Positions 9,054-18,101 of a stretch of 64,000 nt of DNA are shown here, piece after piece. The stretch's first letter is position 1; every line of letters begins with the position of its first letter. The stretch is from positions 62,001 to 126,000 of the forward strand of contig JBGCDS010000026.1 of assembly GCA_045105615.1 (NCBI GenBank). Direction: 5' to 3'. The position numbers and the translations under genes are program-made. The notes under the pieces were generated by a model, which was not told the origin of the DNA, did no database searches, and worked only from the letters and a program-made list of their open reading frames with translations. The stretch comes from UBA1858 sp045105615. GTDB lineage: Bacteria > Pseudomonadota > Gammaproteobacteria > UBA4575.

Positions 9054-10433
9054 TTACTTAAGTTCTTCTGCTTTCTTTAAGACTGAATCAATATTACCAG
9101 CCATATAGAATGCCTGCTCTGGTAAGTGATCGTACTCTCCATCAACTATTGCACGGAAACTAGCAACAGTTTCATTCAATGGCACTAGTTCACCTGGTGT
9201 GCCAGTAAATACCTCAGCAACACTGAATGGCTGTGATAAGAAACGTTGGATCTTACGAGCACGTGTTACTACCTGCTTATCTTCTTCAGATAATTCATCC
9301 ATACCAAGAATCGCGATAATATCTTTAAGTTCTTGATACTTTTGTAATGTGTTTTGTACATCACGTGCAGTGTCATAGTGCTCTTGACCAATGACTAATG
9401 GATCTAATTGACGGCTAGTTGAATCTAATGGGTCCACCGCTGGATAAATGCCTAGCTCTGCTACTTGACGTGAAAGTACTACTGTTGCATCTAAGTGAGC
9501 AAATGTTGTTGCAGGAGATGGATCAGTCAAGTCATCAGCTGGTACGTATACTGCTTGAATTGAAGTAATTGAGCCACTGTTAGTAGATGTAATTCGCTCT
9601 TGTAGTGCGCCCATTTCTTCTGCAAGTGTTGGCTGATAACCTACTGCAGATGGCATACGGCCTAGTAGTGCTGATACCTCTGTTCCTGCTAGTGTGTATC
9701 GATAAATATTATCGATAAACATTAATACGTCTTTACCTTCATCACGGAAATATTCCGCCATGGTTAACCCTGTTAACGCAACACGAAGTCTGTTTCCCGG
9801 TGGCTCATTCATTTGCCCATAAACCATCGCTACTTTATCTAGTACGCCGGCTTCTTTCATCTCGTAGTAGAAATCGTTACCTTCACGAGTACGCTCACCA
9901 ACACCTGCAAACACTGATAATCCTGAGTGTGCTTTTGCAATGTTGTTAATTAATTCCATCATAGTCACAGTCTTACCTACACCTGCACCACCGAAGAGAC
10001 CAATTTTTCCACCCTTAGCAAATGGGCAAAGTAAATCAATTACTTTAATTCCAGTTGTCAGTAGCTCATTTCCACCTGCCTGCTCTTCAAAGCTCGGTGG
10101 TAAACGGTGAATAGGCATTGTTGAGTCGTTACCAATTTCACCAACGTTATCGATTGGATTTCCTAACACGTCCATGACTCGGCCTAGTGTCTTTGGTCCG
10201 ACGGGTACGTTAATCGCGGTACCTGTGTTTGTCACTTCCAGTCCACGTTGCAAACCCTCAGATGCACCCATAACAATAGTTCTTACGACTCCATCGCCAA
10301 GCTGCTGTTGTACTTCTAGCGTCAATCCTTTTTCATCTACTTTTAGTGCATCGTACACTTTAGGTACCTGACTGGATGGAAACTCCACGTCAACGACCGC
10401 GCCGATTACTTCTATAATTTGACCAGTACTCAT
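9054..10433 (-). CDS. atpD: ATP synthase F1 subunit beta
   Basis: Catalytic subunit of F1. The 459 residues match the family. Walker A GGAGVGKT is at 148-155, and the conserved DNIYRYTLAGTEVSALLGRM and VGYQPTLAEEMG stretches are intact. The sequence is of the gammaproteobacterial type. It lies between atpG and atpC in the standard order. Confidence 0.99.
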   Translation of the reverse strand: MSTGQIIEVIGAVVDVEFPSSQVPKVYDALKVDEKGLTLEVQQQLGDGVVRTIVMGASEGLQRGLEVTNTGTAINVPVGPKTLGRVMDVLGNPIDNVGEIGNDSTMPIHRLPPSFEEQAGGNELLTTGIKVIDLLCPFAKGGKIGLFGGAGVGKTVTMMELINNIAKAHSGLSVFAGVGERTREGNDFYYEMKEAGVLDKVAMVYGQMNEPPGNRLRVALTGLTMAEYFRDEGKDVLMFIDNIYRYTLAGTEVSALLGRMPSAVGYQPTLAEEMGALQERITSTNSGSITSIQAVYVPADDLTDPSPATTFAHLDATVVLSRQVAELGIYPAVDPLDSTSRQLDPLVIGQEHYDTARDVQNTLQKYQELKDIIAILGMDELSEEDKQVVTRARKIQRFLSQPFSVAEVFTGTPGELVPLNETVASFRAIVDGEYDHLPEQAFYMAGNIDSVLKKAEELK

Positions 10434-10479
10434 GATAATTCCTCGTTACTTCAATCTTTAATATAAATTCTTTTCAGGC

Positions 10480-11346
10480 TTATACCGCTGCAGCGCCACC
10501 AACAATCTCAGATAATTCCTGAGTAATGGATGCTTGGCGTGCTTTGTTATAGGCAAGTTGTAAATCATCGATAAGGCTACCTGCATTATCCGATGCACTT
10601 TTCATAGCGATCATTCTTGCCGCCATTTCACATGCGACATTTTCAACTACACCGCGGTACACAATTGATTCAACATATCTAACTAATAGTGAATCTAATA
10701 CTTCTTTTGCATCAGGCTCATAAATATAATCCCAATGATGTTTTCTAACTTCTTCTTCGTCACTCGGAAGTGGTAATAGTGTGGATACTTCTGGCGCTTG
10801 CGTCATAGTATTCACGAATTCATTCTCTACTAAATGTAGACGATCAATGTTGCCTTCTGAGTATGCATCTAGCATTACTTTTACAGGACCAATGATTTCA
10901 TTCATGTGAATGTTGTCACCTAAGCCACTTGCATGAGATACCACGTTCAGGCCAGATAGACGTCTAAAAAATGCCATACCTTTTGAGCCGATAATACTTA
11001 AATCTACTTCAACACCTTGATCTTGGTATTCTTTTATCTGACGCAATGCACTTTTAAATACGTTGACGTTCAAGCCACCGCATAGACCACGGTCGGTAGA
11101 AATAATAATGAACCCAGCACGCTTAACTTCTGAACGAGCACTCATATATGGATGCTTATACTCAGAATGTGCAGCAGCAAGATGGTTAATTACCTGCTTA
11201 ATTTTAATCGCATATGGACGTGTTGCATTCATGCGGTCCTGTGCTTTACGCATTTTACTCGCAGCAACCATTTCCATTGCTTTAGTGATCTTCTGAGTAT
11301 TTTTAATACTCGAGATCTGGGTACGTATTTGTTTAGCGCCTGACAT
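10480..11346 (-). CDS. atpG: ATP synthase F1 subunit gamma
   Basis: Rotating shaft of F1, 288 residues from the ATG at 11346, matching the E. coli length of 287. A longer reading frame begins at a TTG at 11358, but that would overlap the atpA stop; family proteins start MxGAKxIR, which here is MSGAKQIR at the ATG. The N- and C-terminal helices that form the coiled coil are evident: TQKITKAMEMVAASKM at the N terminus and YNKARQASITQELSEIVGGA at the C terminus. Only 5 bases separate it from the atpA stop, so translational coupling is likely. Confidence 0.98.
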   Translation of the reverse strand: MSGAKQIRTQISSIKNTQKITKAMEMVAASKMRKAQDRMNATRPYAIKIKQVINHLAAAHSEYKHPYMSARSEVKRAGFIIISTDRGLCGGLNVNVFKSALRQIKEYQDQGVEVDLSIIGSKGMAFFRRLSGLNVVSHASGLGDNIHMNEIIGPVKVMLDAYSEGNIDRLHLVENEFVNTMTQAPEVSTLLPLPSDEEEVRKHHWDYIYEPDAKEVLDSLLVRYVESIVYRGVVENVACEMAARMIAMKSASDNAGSLIDDLQLAYNKARQASITQELSEIVGGAAAV

Positions 11347-11351
11347 CGGTC

Positions 11352-12893
11352 TTACCAAACACCATTAGCTTTAAACGCTTCAACAGCTTTCTTAATAGCT
11401 GCTTCAATATCGTCGTTATAATCGCCAGTTTCGTTTATTTGATCGAGAAGGTCTTTATTGTTTGAACGCAAGTAGTCATGCATTGCTGCTTCAAAGGCTA
11501 CTACTTTATTCTTATCCACATCATCGATATAACCCTTATCAACTGCATAAAGAGATATCGCCATCTCACCCACTGTTAATGGAGAGTATTGTGGTTGTTT
11601 CATTAATTCCATGACACGCTCACCACGCTCTAACTGCTTACGAGTTTGCTCATCTAGATCTGATGCAAACTGTGAGAATGCTGCTAATTCACGATACTGT
11701 GCTAGTGCTAAACGAACACCACCACCAAGCTTTTTAACAATCTTGGTTTGTGCTGCACCACCTACACGAGATACTGATAGACCCGCGTTAATCGCTGGAC
11801 GGAAACCGGAGTTAAATAAATCTGATTCCAAAAAGATCTGACCATCAGTAATTGAAATTACGTTAGTTGGCACGAATGCAGATACGTCACCTGCCTGTGT
11901 TTCAATAATTGGTAACGCTGTTAAAGAACCTGTTTTACCCTTGACTGCACCATTGGTAAAAGCTTCAACATATTCTTCGTTGACACGTGATGCACGCTCT
12001 AATAAACGTGAGTGTAAGTAGAAAACATCACCAGGATATGCTTCACGACCTGGTGGTCTACGTAGTAATAGTGATACCTGTCTATATGCTACCGCTTGCT
12101 TAGATAAATCATCATAAATAATTAATGCATCTTCGCCACGATCTCGGAAGTACTCACCCATTGTGCAACCTGAATAAGGCGCAATAAATTGCATCGCTGC
12201 TGATTCTGCCGCTGCTGCTGATACAATAATGGTGTGACCCATTGCATCATGCTCTTCTAATTTTCTTACCACGTTGGCAACTGATGAGTTCTTTTGACCA
12301 ATTGCTACGTAGATACATTTAACGCCAGTATTCTTTTGGTTAATGATGGCATCTAGTGCTACTGCTGTTTTACCAGTCTGACGGTCACCAATAATTAACT
12401 CACGTTGTCCGCGACCAATTGGCACCATGGCATCAATTGACTTCAAGCCAGTTTGTACTGGTTGATCTACCGACTTACGTTCAATTACACCTGGTGCAAT
12501 TTTTTCAATTGGCGCATTTTGTTTTGCTTCTATTGGACCTTTACCATCGATTGGCTCACCCAATGAATTCACAACACGACCAAGTAATTCAGGGCCCGTT
12601 GGTACCTCTAAAATGTTACCGGTACATTTAACCTTGTCGCCTTCAGAAATCTGCTTATAGTCACCTAGTACAACTGCACCAACTGAGTCTCGCTCTAAGT
12701 TCAAAGCCATGCCAAAAATGTTGCCTGGAAATTCGATCATTTCTCCAGAAACCACATCGGCTAGACCATGAATTCGAACAATACCGTCTGTTACTGCGAC
12801 GACTGTTCCTTCTGTGCGCGCTTCAGACGCGGCTTCAAACTTATCAATACGTTGTTTGATTAAGCTTGTTATTTCTGTAGGGTTGAGTTGCAT
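11352..12893 (-). CDS. atpA: ATP synthase F1 subunit alpha
   Basis: Non-catalytic nucleotide-binding subunit of F1, 513 residues, the same length as E. coli. Walker A is GDRQTGKT (169-176). The N-terminal region that contacts the delta subunit and the conserved PGREAYPGDVFYLHSRLLERA segment are present. ATG start with an upstream GAGGAATT Shine-Dalgarno. It is followed almost directly by atpG. Confidence 0.99.
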   Translation of the reverse strand: MQLNPTEITSLIKQRIDKFEAASEARTEGTVVAVTDGIVRIHGLADVVSGEMIEFPGNIFGMALNLERDSVGAVVLGDYKQISEGDKVKCTGNILEVPTGPELLGRVVNSLGEPIDGKGPIEAKQNAPIEKIAPGVIERKSVDQPVQTGLKSIDAMVPIGRGQRELIIGDRQTGKTAVALDAIINQKNTGVKCIYVAIGQKNSSVANVVRKLEEHDAMGHTIIVSAAAAESAAMQFIAPYSGCTMGEYFRDRGEDALIIYDDLSKQAVAYRQVSLLLRRPPGREAYPGDVFYLHSRLLERASRVNEEYVEAFTNGAVKGKTGSLTALPIIETQAGDVSAFVPTNVISITDGQIFLESDLFNSGFRPAINAGLSVSRVGGAAQTKIVKKLGGGVRLALAQYRELAAFSQFASDLDEQTRKQLERGERVMELMKQPQYSPLTVGEMAISLYAVDKGYIDDVDKNKVVAFEAAMHDYLRSNNKDLLDQINETGDYNDDIEAAIKKAVEAFKANGVW

Positions 12894-12930
12894 ATGAATT
12901 CCTCTTGAACTCTATAATTTAATCTAAATT

Positions 12931-13467
12931 CTATTTGGTAAGCGTGTTCGACAGCTTTTCTAAGCGTCCGCGTACTGAACCATCGATGACCATGTCACCG
13001 GCTCTAATGATTGCACCACCTATTAATGTTTCATCAATACTCGTGGTGATGGATATTTTTTTACCAAGTCGCTTTGCTAATGATGCAGATATTGCTTGTA
13101 CCTGTTGCTCGCTTACTTCAAGCGCACTAATTAACTCTGCATCGACAGTGCCTTCAGCTTCTGTTTGATAGTGGTGATACAAAACAGCAATATCTGGCAG
13201 TAAAGAAATACGATCATTTTCTGCTAATAATTTAACAAAGTTTTTCCCGTGCTCGTCTACCTTGTCCGCACATACTTCATTAAACAAATCTGCTGCCTGC
13301 TGCCTATTTAAACTTGGCTGATCTAATGCTGCTTTCATAGTTGCATCATCAGCAACTGCTCCACAGAACGCTAACATGCTAGCCCACTGATCAGTGACAC
13401 CATTCGCTGCTGCATAATCAAACGCTGCTCGTGCATAAGGGCGTGCTGCTGTCGTTAATTCTGACAC
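12931..13467 (-). CDS. atpH: ATP synthase F1 subunit delta
   Basis: Peripheral-stalk subunit that joins the top of F1 to subunit b. The 178 residues match E. coli (177). It opens with TTAARPYARAAFDYA, the conserved OSCP/delta N-terminal helix, and ends with the typical GAIIRAGDMVIDGSVRGRL and a short helix. It lies 9 bases after atpF. Confidence 0.97.
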   Translation of the reverse strand: MSELTTAARPYARAAFDYAAANGVTDQWASMLAFCGAVADDATMKAALDQPSLNRQQAADLFNEVCADKVDEHGKNFVKLLAENDRISLLPDIAVLYHHYQTEAEGTVDAELISALEVSEQQVQAISASLAKRLGKKISITTSIDETLIGGAIIRAGDMVIDGSVRGRLEKLSNTLTK

Positions 13468-13476
13468 ATCAGTTCC

Positions 13477-13947
13477 TTATATTTGCGCAGCTAGTTCATC
13501 AAGCACGGCTCTATGAGCATCGGCATTGATTTCTTTATTTAACACTCTTTCAGCACCAGACACTGCTAATACAGATACCTGTGTACGCAACTGTTCTTTT
13601 GCTTTATTGATTTCTTTCTCAATATCAGAATGCGCTGCTGACTTAATTCGATCGCCTTCTTGTACAGCCGTGCCTTTAGCTTCTTCAACAATTTCGTTTG
13701 CACGTTTCTGAGCTTGGTTAATAATCTCAGATGCTTGTTGTTTTGCTTCTGTTAACTGTACTTGAACTTGTTCTTGAGCTAGCTCTTGAGACTGCATGCC
13801 TCTTTCTGCTGCTTCTAAGCCTTCCGCAATTTTCTTTTTGCGTTCAGCCATTGCTCCCGTGATCGGGGGCCAGACAAATTTCATGCAAAACCATACAAAA
13901 AACAGGAATGCAATTGATTGCCCTATTAGGGTGGCATTAATGTTCAC
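13477..13947 (-). CDS. atpF: ATP synthase Fo subunit b
   Basis: Membrane-anchored peripheral stalk, 156 residues as in E. coli. One N-terminal membrane segment (about residues 5-25) is followed by a long charged, Gln/Glu/Lys/Ala-rich helix for the coiled-coil dimer. The start codon is GTG at 13947, preceded by GAGGTG as Shine-Dalgarno. The usual FVWFCMKFVWPPI membrane sequence identifies the family. Confidence 0.97.
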   Translation of the reverse strand: MNINATLIGQSIAFLFFVWFCMKFVWPPITGAMAERKKKIAEGLEAAERGMQSQELAQEQVQVQLTEAKQQASEIINQAQKRANEIVEEAKGTAVQEGDRIKSAAHSDIEKEINKAKEQLRTQVSVLAVSGAERVLNKEINADAHRAVLDELAAQI

Positions 13948-13993
13948 CTTAGCACCTCATTTAAATATAAATAAATGATCTTAAACCTTAGCC

Positions 13994-14227
13994 TTACAGA
14001 GCAAAGATCATGTAGAACGCGATACCTACTGCAATCATAGGAACGGCATCCACTAGGCCAAGTACAATAAACATTTGTGTACGTAACATTGGGATTAATT
14101 CAGGCTGGCGTGCAATACCTTCCATGTATTTACCACCTAAGTTACCAATACCGATAGCTGCACCTAATGCGCCTAAGCCCATTAATACTCCGCCTGCTAA
14201 GAAAACAACTGCTTGTGCTAATTCCAT
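13994..14227 (-). CDS. atpE: ATP synthase Fo subunit c
   Basis: Ring-forming proteolipid, 77 residues in two membrane helices joined by the conserved polar loop (ARQPE at 39-43). The ion-carrying carboxylate is Asp60 in GLVDAVPM. An aspartate in the GLVDA context, as in E. coli, is the proton-type signature; the Glu/Ser set of sodium-coupled c subunits is not seen. It is preceded by a good GGAG Shine-Dalgarno and an A/T-rich leader, which fits the need for many copies per complex. Confidence 0.98.
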   Translation of the reverse strand: MELAQAVVFLAGGVLMGLGALGAAIGIGNLGGKYMEGIARQPELIPMLRTQMFIVLGLVDAVPMIAVGIAFYMIFAL

Positions 14228-14260
14228 AACGTCTCCGCTCTACTATGTTGATGTTTTAAT
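14228..14260 (-). promoter_or_regulatory. Translation initiation region of atpE
   Basis: GGAG (14233-14236) lies 5 nt before the atpE ATG, and the stretch just upstream is rich in A and T with no obvious pairing. In E. coli an A/U-rich enhancer in the same place raises c-subunit synthesis; that this one acts alike is inferred. Confidence 0.45.
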
Positions 14261-14289
14261 TAAGATTCAATTCGTGTGATTTTGTTTGT

Positions 14290-15147
14290 CTAGTGTTTCT
14301 CATGCGCCATATTTAAATAGACGATAGTTAACACCATAAATATGAATGCCTGTAGTACTACTACTAATATATGGAAAATTGCCCATGCTAATTGCAGCAG
14401 GCCACCTGAAGCTGCAGCAATTACGCCACCTCCATACATCAATGCGATCAATATAAATATCATCTCACCGGCATATAAGTTTCCAAATAATCGCAGTCCT
14501 AGTGATACTGGTTTTGCGAGTAGTGCTACACCTTCCAAAAATAAGTTGATTGGCATCAAAATAATATTGAAAGGGAATTTTGCGCTGAAAGGTTGTAGCG
14601 TTAACTCACCGACAAACCCGCCGACGCCTTTCATTTTAATACTATAAAAGAGCACTAAGAAAAATACTGTTAGTGACATTCCCATGGTTGCGTTAGGGTC
14701 AGTCGTCGGAACCACTTTCATAAAGTGTATGCCAAACATTGTTGCTAGATGAGGAATCCAGTCAACCGGAACTAAATCCATTAAGTTCATTGCCAACACC
14801 CAGATAAATATTGTCAGCGCCATAGGTGCGACTATCGGGGTATTACCGTGGAATGTGCTTTTAACATTGTCATCGACAAAATCGATAACCCACTCAGCGA
14901 AATTCACCAAACCATTTGGTGTACCTGCGGTGGCTGATTTTGCAGCTCTTGCGAATATAAACATCAACAACCCGCCCAGGAATACTGACCAGAACATGGT
15001 GTCTACGTTAATTGCCCAAAACCCCATTTCAGAAGCTTCTGCAGCACTATGCGCAAAACCCCAGTGGCCATCCGCATGTTGGCCATAGGTAAGGTTAGTT
15101 AAGTGATGCTTAATATATCCAGAAGCGGTCAGCTCTTCGCTTGCCAT
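14290..15147 (-). CDS. atpB: ATP synthase Fo subunit a
   Basis: Stator half-channel for protons, 285 residues with about five to six membrane helices. The essential arginine is Arg219 in SLGLRLFGNLYAGE. The N-terminal 45 residues are hydrophilic and His-rich. The conserved NLMDLVPVDWIPH loop is of the gammaproteobacterial type. It lies between atpI and atpE. Confidence 0.98.
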   Translation of the reverse strand: MASEELTASGYIKHHLTNLTYGQHADGHWGFAHSAAEASEMGFWAINVDTMFWSVFLGGLLMFIFARAAKSATAGTPNGLVNFAEWVIDFVDDNVKSTFHGNTPIVAPMALTIFIWVLAMNLMDLVPVDWIPHLATMFGIHFMKVVPTTDPNATMGMSLTVFFLVLFYSIKMKGVGGFVGELTLQPFSAKFPFNIILMPINLFLEGVALLAKPVSLGLRLFGNLYAGEMIFILIALMYGGGVIAAASGGLLQLAWAIFHILVVVLQAFIFMVLTIVYLNMAHEKH

Positions 15148-15162
15148 TTCTATAAATCCCTA

Positions 15163-15534
15163 TTATTTGTTTAATGCCGACATAACCACTGGAGTTAACC
15201 AGTGCGTCAGTTGCGCAAACCCAAATCCAGCCAGTAGCGCCACCGGATGAATCCATTCTTGTGTTGCAAATACACCAGCAAAAAGTGCGGCTGTAATGAC
15301 AATCTTGCCAATTTCTGCGGCGTACATATTATTTTTCAGCTGATACACATCAGCCGTTCGTTTACCTGTCAATTTGCGGGCCAAATAAAAATTTGGGACC
15401 ACACAGATAAATCCACCGAGCAATGCAGAAAGTGCGACTAGCTTGCCTTGATATAGCAGGCAAACGGCTATCACACAGCTCATAACTACCTGAGCTATCA
15501 ATATACTATTCACCGGCGATTGCTTATTAGCCAA
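15163..15534 (-). CDS. atpI: ATP synthase subunit I
   Basis: Small membrane protein (123 residues, four hydrophobic segments) that opens most gammaproteobacterial atp operons and is thought to help c-ring assembly or magnesium supply. The start is a TTG at 15534; an in-frame TGA lies 6 bases further up, so the protein cannot be longer, and the next ATG (Met18) would cut the first membrane helix. The Shine-Dalgarno is weak. A near-consensus promoter lies about 120 bases upstream. Confidence 0.85.
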   Translation of the reverse strand: MANKQSPVNSILIAQVVMSCVIAVCLLYQGKLVALSALLGGFICVVPNFYLARKLTGKRTADVYQLKNNMYAAEIGKIVITAALFAGVFATQEWIHPVALLAGFGFAQLTHWLTPVVMSALNK

Positions 15535-15655
15535 GTTTTTTCAACCTATTCAGGCATTTGCCAAGTAAAGTTGATACTTTCATTCGCTTGAATTTGTTGA
15601 TTTAAATTAAGGATATACACCCTTAAGCTACAAACGAATCTTGCTCGCGGCGCGG

Positions 15656-15684
15656 AGTATAAGCGTTGGCGAATAAAATCTCAA
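15656..15684 (-). promoter_or_regulatory. Sigma-70 promoter of the atp operon
   Basis: On the minus strand, -35 TTGAGA (15679-15684), a 17-nt spacer and -10 TATACT (15656-15661). Both boxes score 4-5 of 6 and the spacing is ideal. It lies in the 210-base gap between parB and atpI, and would give a leader of about 115 nt before atpI. Nothing else was recognised in that gap. Confidence 0.7.
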
Positions 15685-15744
15685 CATGCGCACATCAATA
15701 ATATTGACCCGGTTGATTTGTACACTACCGGCATAGTGGTGTAA

Positions 15745-16635
15745 TTAAATTTGCGCACCAATTTTGCGCAAAATACCGTCTAGTTCATCCAAGTCATTGT
15801 ATTGAATTTCAATTTTACCTTTCTTTGAACTAGCGCTTTGCTTAATCACCACCGCGGCGCCTAGCGTGTCGGCAATAACATTTTCTAAATTCTGAATATT
15901 AGGGTCTTTATTAGATGATTTTGCAGATTTTTTATCACCACTAATAAGCTTTCTGATTGCCTGCTCGGCCTGTCGTACCGTTAAATTTTTGGCGACTATG
16001 GTTAACGCCATTTGATTCTGCAGATTTGCAGGTAAAGAAAGCAAAGCTCTTGCGTGACCCATGGTTAATTTATTCTGCTTCATGAGTTCACGTACCTCAT
16101 TAGGCAACTCAAGCAATCGCAACATATTACTGACGGTAGCACGTGCTTTACCTAGTACATCAGCCACCTCTTGGTGTGTCCAATCAAATTGTTTCGTTAA
16201 ATTAGACACCGCAACGGCTTCTTCAATGGGGTTCAGATCTTCCCGTTGAAGGTTTTCAATTAATGCCATTGCTGCTGCAGATTCGTCATTTACTTCTTTA
16301 ATGACGGCTGGAATATCACTTAGCCCAGCTTTTTGTGCTGCACGCCATCGACGTTCTCCCGCGATCAATTCATAGCGGTTTGCTATCTTGCGTACGACAA
16401 TTGGCTGGATCAGTCCCTGACTACGAATCGAATCTGCTAGTTCTGTTAAGCCCTCTTCGGTCATTGTTTGACGCGGCTGATAGGGACTACGGTCAACTAA
16501 ATCGATAGGGATATAATCTAATCCAGAAGCAGCTGGTACTTCGTCAGACTTTTCAGGGACGGTCTTAGCTGGAGTAGACAGTAAAATATCAATGCCTAAA
16601 TTACCCAAGCCTTTACGTTTTTTCTCACCACCCAT
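15745..16635 (-). CDS. parB: Chromosome partitioning protein ParB
   Basis: Binds parS sites near the origin, spreads as a CTP-dependent clamp and recruits SMC. The 296 residues show a basic N terminus, the ParB/Srx CTP-binding domain with SPYQPRQ (about 50) and GERRWRA (93-99), the ENLQREDLNPIEEA box, a helix-turn-helix near residues 145-175 and a C-terminal dimer domain. It lies 2 bases behind parA. Likely parS targets lie about 11 kb away inside recF. Confidence 0.98.
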   Translation of the reverse strand: MGGEKKRKGLGNLGIDILLSTPAKTVPEKSDEVPAASGLDYIPIDLVDRSPYQPRQTMTEEGLTELADSIRSQGLIQPIVVRKIANRYELIAGERRWRAAQKAGLSDIPAVIKEVNDESAAAMALIENLQREDLNPIEEAVAVSNLTKQFDWTHQEVADVLGKARATVSNMLRLLELPNEVRELMKQNKLTMGHARALLSLPANLQNQMALTIVAKNLTVRQAEQAIRKLISGDKKSAKSSNKDPNIQNLENVIADTLGAAVVIKQSASSKKGKIEIQYNDLDELDGILRKIGAQI

Positions 16636-16637
16636 AT

Positions 16638-17426
16638 TTATGATGCCCTCGGCTGCGATGCTGCTTCTTCACGCCTTAGCATTTCACCTGCTAAGGCAAT
16701 ATATGCTCGCGAACCTCGCGAACCTTTGTCATAACGAATGACTGGTAGTCCATGACTTGGCGCTTCTGCTAGCGTGACATTTCTAGGAATAATTGTGCGA
16801 TATACGTTATCGCCAAAGTGCGTGGTCAATTGTGATGAAACATCATTAGCCAAATTATTTCGAGGATCAAACATAGTCCTCAAAACCCCCTCTACTTGTA
16901 ATTCTGGATTGGCACTTTGGCGCACTCTCTCAATGGTGCCAAGTAATGCGGATAATCCCTCTAATGCATAGTATTCACATTGAGTAGGGATAATGACGCT
17001 TTGCGCTGCCACTAAGCCATTCACCGTTAGCATATTCAGTGATGGAGGACTATCTATTAAAATATAGTCATATTTATCATCAACGTCTTCAAGCGCACGA
17101 CGTAATTTAAACTCTCTGCCACGTGCTTCTAATAATCCCACTTCAGCACTGGTCAATTGCTCATTCGAAGGTAATAAATCGAAACCTGCAGATTCGCTAG
17201 TAACGATACACTCATGAATCGAATGTTGTTCTAATAAGACATGGGCAACTGATATCTCTACAGTTCGCTTATCAATTCCAGAACCCATTGTTGCATTGCC
17301 CTGAGGGTCAAGATCTACTAACAGTACTCTTCTTTTTGCTGCTGCCAGTGACGCTGCCAAATTAACTGTAGTGGTCGTTTTACCCACTCCACCTTTTTGA
17401 TTAGTAATTGCAATAACTCTGGCCAT
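16638..17426 (-). CDS. parA: Chromosome partitioning ATPase ParA (Soj)
   Basis: Walker-type ATPase that positions ParB-parS complexes on the nucleoid. The 262 residues start with a deviant Walker A, KGGVGKTT (11-18), followed by the DLDPQGNAT box and DSPPSL. It has no N-terminal DNA-binding domain, so it is the chromosomal Soj type and not a plasmid P1-type ParA. It is cotranscribed with rsmG (5-base gap) and parB. Confidence 0.98.
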   Translation of the reverse strand: MARVIAITNQKGGVGKTTTTVNLAASLAAAKRRVLLVDLDPQGNATMGSGIDKRTVEISVAHVLLEQHSIHECIVTSESAGFDLLPSNEQLTSAEVGLLEARGREFKLRRALEDVDDKYDYILIDSPPSLNMLTVNGLVAAQSVIIPTQCEYYALEGLSALLGTIERVRQSANPELQVEGVLRTMFDPRNNLANDVSSQLTTHFGDNVYRTIIPRNVTLAEAPSHGLPVIRYDKGSRGSRAYIALAGEMLRREEAASQPRAS

Positions 17427-17431
17427 ATTAA

Positions 17432-18049
17432 CTAAGCTCGATTTGCAATTAGAAAGTGACGTTGTGAATCTAAACCAGGAATAGTCACTGAATTCACTTC
17501 AACATCGATGACACCCTTCACCACGGGCAACTCATCAGGTCTAGTACCTAACATAAGTTGTACCTGCCCCGGAGAAGCACATACTGCACATAGCATGTGT
17601 AAAGCCTTATCCACAGGCGCAAAAGCACGTGCGAGCACCATTTTTGGGGCTACACTAGGCTGATAGTTTTCTACACGAGTTTGCACAATTTCAACATTAG
17701 TTAATTTAAGGTCCATGACCACCTGGCGCATGAATCTGGCTTTTTTGCCATTTGAATCAAGAAGGGTGAATGATATGTCAGGTAGACAAATAGCTAAAGG
17801 AATACCTGGTAGGCCCGCGCCACTTCCAACATCTAACACTGGCGAATCTTTAATATTATGAACGATAGAAATACTATCAAGCAGATGTTTTTTTACCAGC
17901 TCATCAGCATTTGAGGTACCCACCAGATTATAAGCCTTGTTCCATTTCTGGATCATCGTAAGATAAGCCAATAACAAATCAAATTGACTTTCGGTGAGTG
18001 CCACAACTAGCTTCTTAGCGCCCTCTTCCAGGCGAGTACGAGTATCCAT
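17432..18049 (-). CDS. rsmG: 16S rRNA (guanine527-N7)-methyltransferase
   Basis: Formerly gidB. Methylates G527 of 16S rRNA with S-adenosylmethionine. The 205 residues carry the Rossmann SAM motif VLDVGSGAGLPG (71-82) and the preceding YNLVGTSNADELVKKHLLDSI signature. It lies in its usual place between mnmG and parA. Confidence 0.97.
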   Translation of the reverse strand: MDTRTRLEEGAKKLVVALTESQFDLLLAYLTMIQKWNKAYNLVGTSNADELVKKHLLDSISIVHNIKDSPVLDVGSGAGLPGIPLAICLPDISFTLLDSNGKKARFMRQVVMDLKLTNVEIVQTRVENYQPSVAPKMVLARAFAPVDKALHMLCAVCASPGQVQLMLGTRPDELPVVKGVIDVEVNSVTIPGLDSQRHFLIANRA

Positions 18050-18101
18050 AGGCTAGCTGTTTCTTGTCGGCTATATTAATTCGCAGCAAACAAAAGATAG
18101 C

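Noticed and set aside
11347..11358. Longer atpG start at TTG 11358
   Set aside because: It would overlap the atpA stop and add four residues unlike any AtpG; the ATG at 11346 matches the conserved N terminus.
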